From positions 1 to 10,000 of the forward strand of contig VSJD01000065.1 of the NCBI GenBank assembly GCA_008636095.1: a stretch of DNA of 10,000 nt, in the 5' to 3' direction. The stretch is from Kiritimatiellota bacterium. GTDB taxonomy: Bacteria > Verrucomicrobiota > Kiritimatiellia > JAAZAB01. This document shows, in pieces, positions 1-5,745 of the stretch. The first letter of the stretch is position 1. The number at the start of each line of letters is the position of its first letter. The translations under genes and the position numbers were made by a program. The notes below the pieces were generated by a model. The model did not search any database. It was not told where the DNA came from and was given only the letters and a program-made list of their open reading frames with translations.

Positions 1-155
1 AAATCCTCGCCGCCGATACTCTCCCTCTGCGCCCAGGGCGTTCCGAACCTCGCGCTGTCAAAAAGAGGCTCAACCATTACCCTTGGCTCACTAAACCCAG
101 ACATATCTTTAAAGCTTCCCCACATAATGGCAAAACCGCTATCATTCGCCCACAA
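1..155 (-). CDS. Possible partial reading frame running off the left edge
   Basis: On the - strand a frame is open from position 155 (a TTG codon) to the window edge, about 51 codons, just after an in-frame TAA at 162-164. The translation is rich in Trp, Phe, Gly and Met (for example GFAIMWGSFKDM) and matches no family I recognise. There is no convincing Shine-Dalgarno site before the TTG. The + strand is also open over nearly the same stretch (positions 1-165, ending in TAA), so at most one of the two is real. The region is visibly less GC-rich than the genes to the right. It may be a gene start, a gene remnant, or noncoding DNA that happens to be open. Confidence 0.18.
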   Translation of the reverse strand, partial: MWANDSGFAIMWGSFKDMSGFSEPRVMVEPLFDSARFGTPWAQRESIGGED

Positions 156-204
156 GTCATCTTAACTTAGCGCCATTCGGGTCAGCCCTCGAAATAATAG
201 TTTA

Positions 205-403
205 CTATTTGTTTTGCGCGGCTGCGCTTTCCTTTCGCATATCTTCCAGCCGCACTTCGGCCTGCTCGTACTGCCGGCGTAACCGCCGGTCAGCGGCCAG
301 TATTTCATCCATGATCGCGCGCGCTGTTTGCTTTACATGTGCCGTCGGATTGGCATAATCCGGATGCGGGTTTTAAAATAGGAATGTCCGGGAAAGACGC
401 CAT
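205..403 (-). pseudogene. Small hypothetical protein, apparently frameshifted
   Basis: The - strand frame ending in TAG at 205-207 is open back to a TAA at 373-375. Its only standard start in that stretch is ATG at 310-312, giving 35 aa with no Shine-Dalgarno site. The translation is charged and looks helical (RRLRRQYEQAEVRLEDMRKE), and its codons are GC-rich like the genuine genes. The in-frame stretch upstream of that ATG (HPDYANPTAHVKQTARAI) also reads like protein. In the next frame an ATG at 401-403 opens MASFPDIPIL and runs into the A/T run at 371-378. One extra base there would separate the two halves; joined, they give about 65 aa. This suggests a small gene with a 1-nt frameshift, or a sequencing error. 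I do not recognise the family. It is antisense to the promoter and start region of the deacetylase, so the two are unlikely to be efficiently expressed together. Confidence 0.3.
332..379 (+). promoter_or_regulatory. Two overlapping sigma-70-like promoter candidates
   Basis: TTTACA (332-337) and CATAAT (354-359) are separated by 16 nt. TTGGCA (350-355) and TAAAAT (374-379) are separated by 18 nt. Each hexamer matches the consensus at 5 of 6 positions. The second pair would start transcription near 386, downstream of the GTG at 339 and the ATG at 384, which favours the ATG at 402 as the deacetylase start. This is read by eye; such matches also occur by chance, and consensus preferences in this organism are unknown. 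Confidence 0.35.
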
Positions 404-1448
404 GCGCATCAAAATCCGATTAACCATCATTGCAGTCGCCATATTATCGGCACTGGCGCTCGGATTTTTGGGTGCATGGCGTTTTCATCAAAAACAGCAG
501 GTTTTGTCCGCGCTGCCCATGCGTGTGCCCATTCTCATGTACCATGATCTGAGCGCGGCACAAGATCCGTCCACCGCCCGGGACGTTTGGACGGTGCAAG
601 CCGGCAATTTTGAAAAACATCTCCAATCCTTGCAAGCGCAAGGTTACACCAGCATCCAGCCGCATGATCTGGCCGCGGCGTTGCAAGGCAGAAAAAAACT
701 GCCGCGCAAACCGGTAATCATCACCTTCGATGACGGATTTCTCAGCAGTATGACGCTGGCCGAACCGCTGTTGAAGCAATACGGATTCCAAGCCATCGTT
801 TACCTCATCACCGCCAGAACCGCCGACAGCCCGGAGCAAAGGCAGTTTTTCCGTGACGCACCCTGCCTGACCTGGACGGAAGTGCGCACCATGCTCCGGC
901 GCGGCACGCTGGCTTTCGGCGTCCATTCCCACACCCACCCCGAGAAATCCGCCGACACCGCGGCGGAAATGACGGTCAGCCGGGATTTGTTCCGCGCCCG
1001 GACCGGCATCCGCCCGGATTCTTTTTGCTATCCGTACGGACAAGACGACGCCAACGTGATTAAGGCTGCGCGTGCCGCCGGTTATACCACGGCGATGATC
1101 TGCAATGATGCAGTGGCCGTGCTGGACCATGATACCAACCTGCTTGCGCTGCCGCGCGTTTCCGTTTTTGGCGGCGTGCAGAATTTTGTGGTGCAGGTCC
1201 TGCCGCCGGGACAAACCGGTCCTGATGCCGCGGGGAGGATTGTGCGCAATACGGGCCGGCCGCTCCCGGTGGCGCCGCGTCTGCTGGGCACAGGATTACC
1301 GGAGGAAGAAACATGGCTGCCGGAAATCCGCCTGGGGCCGGAACCCCGGGAATGGCGCTGGCCGATTTGCCCGGGGGCCGATTTGACAAAATTGCGCTTG
1401 GAAATCTGGGATCGCAACCGTATCCTATTGCTGTTGGCCGCACCGTGA
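402..1448 (+). CDS. Membrane-anchored polysaccharide deacetylase (NodB/CE4 family)
   Basis: This is a carbohydrate esterase 4 (NodB-homology) protein of 348 aa that would remove acetyl groups from a glycan outside the cytoplasmic membrane. The N-terminus from the ATG at 402 has basic residues followed by one hydrophobic segment (about residues 8-27), a signal anchor or uncleaved signal. Next come the early PILMYHDL motif, the metal/catalytic motif TFDDG (Asp110 and Asp111), the zinc-binding HSHTH motif (His175 and His179), and the FCYPYG motif. All key CE4 elements are present, so activity is plausible. About 90 residues follow the core after LPRVSV, longer than a minimal NodB domain; the tail is Pro- and Trp-rich and I cannot assign it. 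In-frame starts also exist at 384 (ATG) and 339 (GTG). I chose 402 because it places the basic residues directly before the anchor and lies downstream of the promoter candidates. The next gene starts 27 bp after the stop, suggesting an operon. The substrate is unknown. Confidence 0.9.
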   Translation: MRIKIRLTIIAVAILSALALGFLGAWRFHQKQQVLSALPMRVPILMYHDLSAAQDPSTARDVWTVQAGNFEKHLQSLQAQGYTSIQPHDLAAALQGRKKLPRKPVIITFDDGFLSSMTLAEPLLKQYGFQAIVYLITARTADSPEQRQFFRDAPCLTWTEVRTMLRRGTLAFGVHSHTHPEKSADTAAEMTVSRDLFRARTGIRPDSFCYPYGQDDANVIKAARAAGYTTAMICNDAVAVLDHDTNLLALPRVSVFGGVQNFVVQVLPPGQTGPDAAGRIVRNTGRPLPVAPRLLGTGLPEEETWLPEIRLGPEPREWRWPICPGADLTKLRLEIWDRNRILLLLAAP

Positions 1449-1475
1449 TATGAAGTAGGCGGTTGTTTTGTCCCC

Positions 1476-4400
1476 ATGCATTTAAACACCTCTTTTTTTC
1501 GCCGCAATTGGCATCGCTGGTTGCTGGCCGGCATCATCTTGAGCGCCGTATTCCTGCGGTATGGCGGCTTTGACCGCCCGATGGAAATGCACCCAGACCA
1601 ACCCATCATTGTGGGCTGGATAAATCAGACGGAGGAGGACGGATATTTAAAAAACAGCGTGTATCCCGGCGGGTTCTTTACACTTTTCAATCAATTCAGG
1701 CGCGCCGTCTATCCACTCGTCCAGTTGCAACAGCAATGGCGTTATCAGTTAGGCGAAATTGACCGGGTGATGCCGCCAGGCGGCATCAATTTTACCTTGG
1801 CCCGCCATTTCAATGTCTGGTTGGCCGGACTGACCTGTCTGCTGGTTTACCTGTTGGCCGTCACCGTTTCCGGCTCCAAGTGGGCCGGCCTTTTCAGTGC
1901 CCTGCTTTTTTGCTTTGCGCCAGACCATATCGACCACGCCCACTATGTCGAGACGGATATTGCCATGGTTTTTATGCTTGCCCTGGCCTTATGGCTGTGG
2001 GCGCGATTTGTGCAACAACGCACCGGGTGGCTGTTTGCCGTGGCCGCCTTGGCGTCCGGATTCGCCGCCGGTACAAAATACACTCTCCTTTGCCTGGCGC
2101 CCCTGGGATGGATTTTCAGTTTTTACCCCGCCACAACGCCCGCAACCCAAAAAAAATGGCGGCGTATTTCGGTTTTGCTGTTATGTGCCACGGCTCTGTT
2201 TGCCATGGGGTTCGCGCTGGCCAGTCCGGCGGTCATGGATTGGAATTCTTTCCACGCAGGTTTGCGCGGGCAGGGCGCGCGCGTGTATGGCGAAGGCGTT
2301 ACGCTCATGGGTCAAGCCCGCGGTGAGTCTTTGATACGGTTGCGCAGTCATTGGCTGTGGGTGCGCGGATCCTTGGTGCCTTTGGGTTGGGGCAGCCTGC
2401 TGGCCGCCGCCATGGGGTTGTTGATCGCAGGCACACCTGCCTACCGCCGATTCTGGCCCGTTTTAATTGGATTCCCGCTGTTTTATCTTTATTTTTTACT
2501 GTTCAAGGCGCCATGGATACGCTCCCAGGAGGTCATGAATTTTTTGCCGGCGTGGGCCGCGCTGGCCAGCCTGGCGCCCTATTATTTATGGCGGCATTGG
2601 CAACTGCCGGCCGCCCGGCGCCTGGGACGGTTGGCGGCGGTGGTCTTGCTTCTGGCTACTGCCCTGCCGGTCATACACACGGGGTTGCTGGTGGCATCCC
2701 TTTATAAATGGCCCGATACCCGCTATTTGGCCAACTACTGGCTGCAACGCCACCTGCCGCGTGACAGCGCCTTGGGCTTGGAGCGTTACACTGAACCGGC
2801 GCATCTGAATGTCGGCCGAACCGCCAAATTCATCCACAAGGTTGAAACCGCCGGGCCGACCTTATTTGAAAACCGGAGATTTGACTGCATCCTCCGCAAT
2901 CCGGTGTCCAACGAACGCGGCACCCGCCATCCGCTAACCGGGGAACGCTACCCGAAATACCAAGCCGCGTTCGAAGCTTTCACCAATCAAGCAACACTAT
3001 TGTGCAAGTGGGGTCTTCTACCGCCGGACACTTCCAAATTGCCTTTCTTATTACCCCAATTTGAACTGTGGTGGTTGGCTGCACCCGCTCCGGCCCTGGC
3101 CTTGCAATTGCCCATCGCCCAACCCGGCTATATCAGCCGGCGCGGCCGGGAAACGTTTTTCCGCGCCGGACATGAACTGGGCAGTGCGGAGTTGCTGCTG
3201 ATTGATAAATATCCGCGGCAATGCGCCTTTGGCGGACCGGACCAATTGCCCCGCCCCGTCTTTGTGCTGATCAACACACTGGAACGACCAACCGATTTCC
3301 AGTTGCGCGGATTCGGACGCCGCATCCATCGCCGGCTGGCGCCGTACGAAGCCGCGGTGTTGCCGTTGCAACGTCCGTTCTGGCGGCCGGGTCTTGACGT
3401 TTTTGAACGGCTCACGGTCGCGACCCGGCCGGAGCCCCACATTAAATACGTACCCTGCCTGTTGCGGACGGCCTTTGACGCACCCGCCGCCGCCGCCATC
3501 CTGCAACAAACCGGCCATATGCGCCAGGCGCTTGACCTGTTAATGACAACGCCCGTAACGCCGCCAACGGAACAAATAACCGCCCTGATTTATCCGCTGG
3601 CCGTCGCCAACGCGGAATGGGATTTAGCCGATCAATGGGCCCGGCGGGCTGGCGAACTTCAGGCGCAGCTGCAACAGGCGTTGACCATGCCGCCCGAGGC
3701 AATCAGCGTCAACCAAATCAACGGATATTTTTACAATCAATGCGCGCGCATCCGTATTTCCACGTCCGCTGCCAATGCCCAAGTTGCCATCCAAAGCGAC
3801 TTGGCTGGCAGTCCGGATGATTTTCAATCGCTGCCGCCCGGCACGACCATGGAATTGCCCGCGCGCCTGGCGCGCGGCGTTTACACCATTACCATGGTGG
3901 TGCGTCCGTATCTGCGCCCAGCCGGCCCGTCTGATGACACCGGACATTTCACCGTTTACGATTTCCAGGGACGGACCATTGCGCAAGGTCCGTGGAAAAT
4001 GTTGCCGGACGGCTTCGCCCCCATGGAATTTACCGTGCCGGTTGGTCGTGAATCCGCCGCCTGGCTGCACTTCATCTCCACCACGCCCGTCACGCTGGAA
4101 TACCGCGACTTGGAAATCCGGTGGACCATTCATGACCAAATCCGGACGCTTTATAACGATTTGACCGCCGCCCGTGCCGCCCATAGCCTGCATGCGGGCC
4201 TGGCCGGCCAAGCCTTGGCAATCCTTACAAATGCCGCGCCGCCTTGCTGGAACGAACTTGAATTGCAACGTTTGGAACTGGCGGCGCTGACTGCCGCCCG
4301 CGCCGATCCGGGACGCATTGCCCAAGCCGCCCGTCAATTGCTGCAAAAATCACCGGATTACTGGCCGGCGTTGCAGGTGGTTGACCCGGACACCGCCCAA

Positions 4401-4808
4401 CGGTTGCCGGCCAACCTGACCAATCCCATCTTTTTCCCGCCGTTCATTGCGCTGGTGGGCACTCAAGAGGGTGGGCCGGATGCCCCGTGCCCGGCGGCAT
4501 CCACAAATCAGTTTACGTTAATTTTTGAGGCGCTGGATGATGATACCCCGCCCTTGGCCGTCCTTATCCATCGCCGTCACGGCCGCGGCTGGCGCGAAGG
4601 CATGCGCCTGCCCATCGGGCCGGCCAACCGCCGGCTGCAACGCGGCGAACGCGTGGCCGTGCGCTTCGAGTCAGGCGCCAGTGGCGACGCCAGGTGCGTG
4701 CGCGCGGACATCGGCATTGCCGTCCAAGCCAACGTGCGGTGGTCGCCCGGCACGTTGCAACCGGCCGGCCGGCGCGACGAAATAATTTCTCTGCAGGAAA
4801 TCAAATGA
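1476..4808 (+). CDS. Giant GT-C membrane glycosyltransferase (PMT/ArnT-like, GT39-type) with long C-terminal extracytoplasmic region
   Basis: This is an 1110-aa protein. Residues 1-410 hold about ten or eleven hydrophobic helices (around 14-30, 115-131, 136-150, 163-180, 185-217, 231-250, 296-319, 326-343, 355-372, 385-408). The first extracytoplasmic loop contains EMHPDQP with Asp41, where GT-C enzymes of the PMT/ArnT type carry their acidic catalytic residue. HYVETD (155-161) and GTKYT (199-203) resemble PMT_2 motifs in the next loops. Such enzymes move a sugar from a polyprenyl-phosphate donor to an acceptor outside the membrane. The remaining 700 residues have no membrane segment. They include beta-rich stretches (about 575-650 and 755-885) and helical, repeat-like stretches (about 680-720 and 895-970). 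Typical ArnT or PMT_2 proteins are 450-600 aa, so this tail is unusual. The ATG at 1476 lacks a well-spaced Shine-Dalgarno site (AGG lies 16 nt upstream); the short gap to the deacetylase suggests co-transcription. The family call rests on topology and short motifs. Donor and acceptor are unknown. Confidence 0.78.
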   Translation: MHLNTSFFRRNWHRWLLAGIILSAVFLRYGGFDRPMEMHPDQPIIVGWINQTEEDGYLKNSVYPGGFFTLFNQFRRAVYPLVQLQQQWRYQLGEIDRVMPPGGINFTLARHFNVWLAGLTCLLVYLLAVTVSGSKWAGLFSALLFCFAPDHIDHAHYVETDIAMVFMLALALWLWARFVQQRTGWLFAVAALASGFAAGTKYTLLCLAPLGWIFSFYPATTPATQKKWRRISVLLLCATALFAMGFALASPAVMDWNSFHAGLRGQGARVYGEGVTLMGQARGESLIRLRSHWLWVRGSLVPLGWGSLLAAAMGLLIAGTPAYRRFWPVLIGFPLFYLYFLLFKAPWIRSQEVMNFLPAWAALASLAPYYLWRHWQLPAARRLGRLAAVVLLLATALPVIHTGLLVASLYKWPDTRYLANYWLQRHLPRDSALGLERYTEPAHLNVGRTAKFIHKVETAGPTLFENRRFDCILRNPVSNERGTRHPLTGERYPKYQAAFEAFTNQATLLCKWGLLPPDTSKLPFLLPQFELWWLAAPAPALALQLPIAQPGYISRRGRETFFRAGHELGSAELLLIDKYPRQCAFGGPDQLPRPVFVLINTLERPTDFQLRGFGRRIHRRLAPYEAAVLPLQRPFWRPGLDVFERLTVATRPEPHIKYVPCLLRTAFDAPAAAAILQQTGHMRQALDLLMTTPVTPPTEQITALIYPLAVANAEWDLADQWARRAGELQAQLQQALTMPPEAISVNQINGYFYNQCARIRISTSAANAQVAIQSDLAGSPDDFQSLPPGTTMELPARLARGVYTITMVVRPYLRPAGPSDDTGHFTVYDFQGRTIAQGPWKMLPDGFAPMEFTVPVGRESAAWLHFISTTPVTLEYRDLEIRWTIHDQIRTLYNDLTAARAAHSLHAGLAGQALAILTNAAPPCWNELELQRLELAALTAARADPGRIAQAARQLLQKSPDYWPALQVVDPDTAQRLPANLTNPIFFPPFIALVGTQEGGPDAPCPAASTNQFTLIFEALDDDTPPLAVLIHRRHGRGWREGMRLPIGPANRRLQRGERVAVRFESGASGDARCVRADIGIAVQANVRWSPGTLQPAGRRDEIISLQEIK

Positions 4809-4874
4809 CGCGGCGGGAATTGGCGCGTCCGGGTGAACACTGCGGGAGACCGGATTTAATGTTGAGGAATTTCA

Positions 4875-4972
4875 AAACCCACGGCAACAGAGTGCCGTGG
4901 TTACAGGATCATGATCAAAGCTGTAGCCGCCCCACGCAGTTGGGGCGTTCGTTAAGTCACCCCGCTGCGGGG
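4875..4972. repeat. Cluster of three hairpins in the gap before the GT2 gene
   Basis: The gap 4809-5001 has no gene but holds three compact inverted repeats. The first is CCACGGCA (4879-4886) with TGCCGTGG (4893-4900) around a 6-nt loop, extendable by AA/TT past a bulged C. The second is CGCCCCA (4928-4934) with TGGGGCG (4941-4947) around 6 nt. The third is CCCC (4960-4963) with GGGG (4969-4972) around GCTGC. None is followed by a U-rich tract, so none is a classical intrinsic terminator. They could be a REP-like or IS200/IS605-derived noncoding repeat, or a structured leader of the following gene; I cannot tell which. Positions 4809-4874 show nothing recognisable. Confidence 0.55.
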
Positions 4973-4988
4973 CCTAATTCAATATGAT

Positions 4989-4993
4989 AAGGA
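4989..4993 (+). promoter_or_regulatory. Ribosome binding site of the GT2 gene
   Basis: AAGGA ends 8 nt before the ATG at 5002. It is the clearest Shine-Dalgarno site in the window. The other + strand genes start with weak or absent sites, which sets this gene apart and fits a different origin. Confidence 0.75.
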
Positions 4994-5001
4994 TGTGAAA
5001 T

Positions 5002-5700
5002 ATGCGCGATAAAATCCTATCGGTCGTGATGCCGGTGTATAACGAGAAGAATACCATTTTAAAGATAATAGACAAGGTATTGAAGCTCGATATGGTGAAA
5101 GAGCTTATCATAGTTGATGACGGGTCTACGGACGGGACGCGCGATATTTTAAAGGGCGCCCGGCCCGATCCCCGGGTGAAAATGATGTTTCATGAAAAGA
5201 ACAGCGGCAAGGGAGCCGCGCTCAGGACCGGATTTAAGGCGGCTACCGGTGATATCGTCACGGTGCAGGATGCCGACCTTGAATATGACCCAAATGAATT
5301 TATGGAGTTGGCCCGGCCGATAGAAGAAGGCATGGCGGATGTCGTCTACGGATCGAGGCTCTCCGGAGGAAAGCCGCAGCGCGTCTATATGTTCTGGCAT
5401 AAAGCCGGCAATAATTTTCTTACGTTTATGATGAACTTTTTATTTAACTCCACGCTATCCGACATCGAGACCTGCTACAAAATGTTCCGTAAAGAAGTCA
5501 TTGCCGGCATAAATATACGGTCAAATGGCTTTGCGGTTGAGCCGGAGCTTACCGCGAAGGTCCTGAAAGATAAGAGCCTGAGGATCTATGAGATGCCGAT
5601 ATCTTATTACGGCCGAAGCTACGCCGAGGGCAAGAAGATCTCCTGGAAACACGGTTTCGAAGCGCTCTGGACAATACTCAAATACAGGTTCGTCGACTGA
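5002..5700 (+). CDS. GT2 glycosyltransferase, polyprenyl/dolichyl-phosphate sugar synthase (DPM1-like)
   Basis: This is a 232-aa GT-A fold family 2 enzyme that would transfer a sugar from a nucleotide sugar to a polyprenyl phosphate at the inner face of the membrane. The core motifs are all present: PVYNE (11-15), VDDGSTDGT (38-46), SGKGAALRTGF (68-78), the metal-binding DxD within QDADLE (Asp90 and Asp92), YGSR (116-119), SDIETCYKMFR (153-163) and EPELTAK (180-186). The length matches soluble DPM1-type enzymes; there is no C-terminal GtrA-like or other membrane segment. The product would be a donor for GT-C enzymes such as the preceding gene or the convergent gene to the right, which makes the context coherent. 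The base composition is unlike the neighbours: positions 5041-5100 have 19 G/C in 60 and 5401-5460 have 20 in 60, with frequent AAA and ATA codons, against well over 55% in most neighbouring lines. This points to transfer from a lower-GC source. The sugar (mannose, glucose or other) cannot be read from sequence. Confidence 0.92.
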   Translation: MRDKILSVVMPVYNEKNTILKIIDKVLKLDMVKELIIVDDGSTDGTRDILKGARPDPRVKMMFHEKNSGKGAALRTGFKAATGDIVTVQDADLEYDPNEFMELARPIEEGMADVVYGSRLSGGKPQRVYMFWHKAGNNFLTFMMNFLFNSTLSDIETCYKMFRKEVIAGINIRSNGFAVEPELTAKVLKDKSLRIYEMPISYYGRSYAEGKKISWKHGFEALWTILKYRFVD

Positions 5701-5738
5701 TGAAAGCATCTCGATTGCGCCCATTTAACGAACATTGA
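5700..5738 (+). other. Orphan 12-codon reading frame overlapping the GT2 stop
   Basis: An ATG at 5700 overlaps the last base of the GT2 stop codon (TGATG), a typical coupling geometry. The frame encodes only MKASRLRPFNEH before TGA at 5736-5738. It may be the start of a gene that followed the GT2 gene in its source genome and was cut at the insertion boundary, or it may be chance. It contains one arm of the 9-bp inverted repeat. Confidence 0.2.
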
Positions 5739-5745
5739 TAAAAAT

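Larger units (their letters stand above)
4947..5733. repeat. 9-bp inverted repeat bracketing the GT2 gene
   Basis: GTTCGTTAA at 4947-4955 is matched by its exact reverse complement TTAACGAAC at 5725-5733. The two copies sit 46 bp before the start and 24 bp after the stop of the GT2 gene. The first copy overlaps the end of the second hairpin. The repeat could mark the ends of an inserted segment, but a 9-bp match between two short AT-containing stretches also has a real chance of being coincidence. No target-site duplication was found. Confidence 0.3.

Noticed and set aside
444..1214. Long - strand open frame (256 codons) antisense to the first deacetylase
   Set aside because: It lies fully opposite a gene with clear CE4 motifs, has no recognisable domain, and its composition (Arg, Gln, Gly, His-rich) is typical of an antisense shadow in GC-rich DNA.
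3624..4346. Long - strand open frame (240 codons) opposite the GT-C gene
   Set aside because: Low-complexity Gly/Arg/Gln composition and no motifs; the + strand frame is continuous for 1110 codons, so this is a shadow.
4893..4910. First hairpin as intrinsic terminator of the GT-C gene
   Set aside because: The stem is good but is followed by TTACAGGATC with no run of T, and it lies about 70 bp past the stop codon.
4928..4957. Integron attC site ending in GTTAAGT
   Set aside because: The hairpin and the GTTRRRY-like core fit, but no matching RYYYAAC core precedes the hairpin, and no palindrome with a second core follows ATTTAAC at 5723. Kept only as part of the inverted-repeat finding.
4806..4987. 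Short + strand frame across the hairpin gap
   Set aside because: It runs through the inverted repeats, has no Shine-Dalgarno site of its own and no protein-like pattern; the sequence looks structural, not coding.
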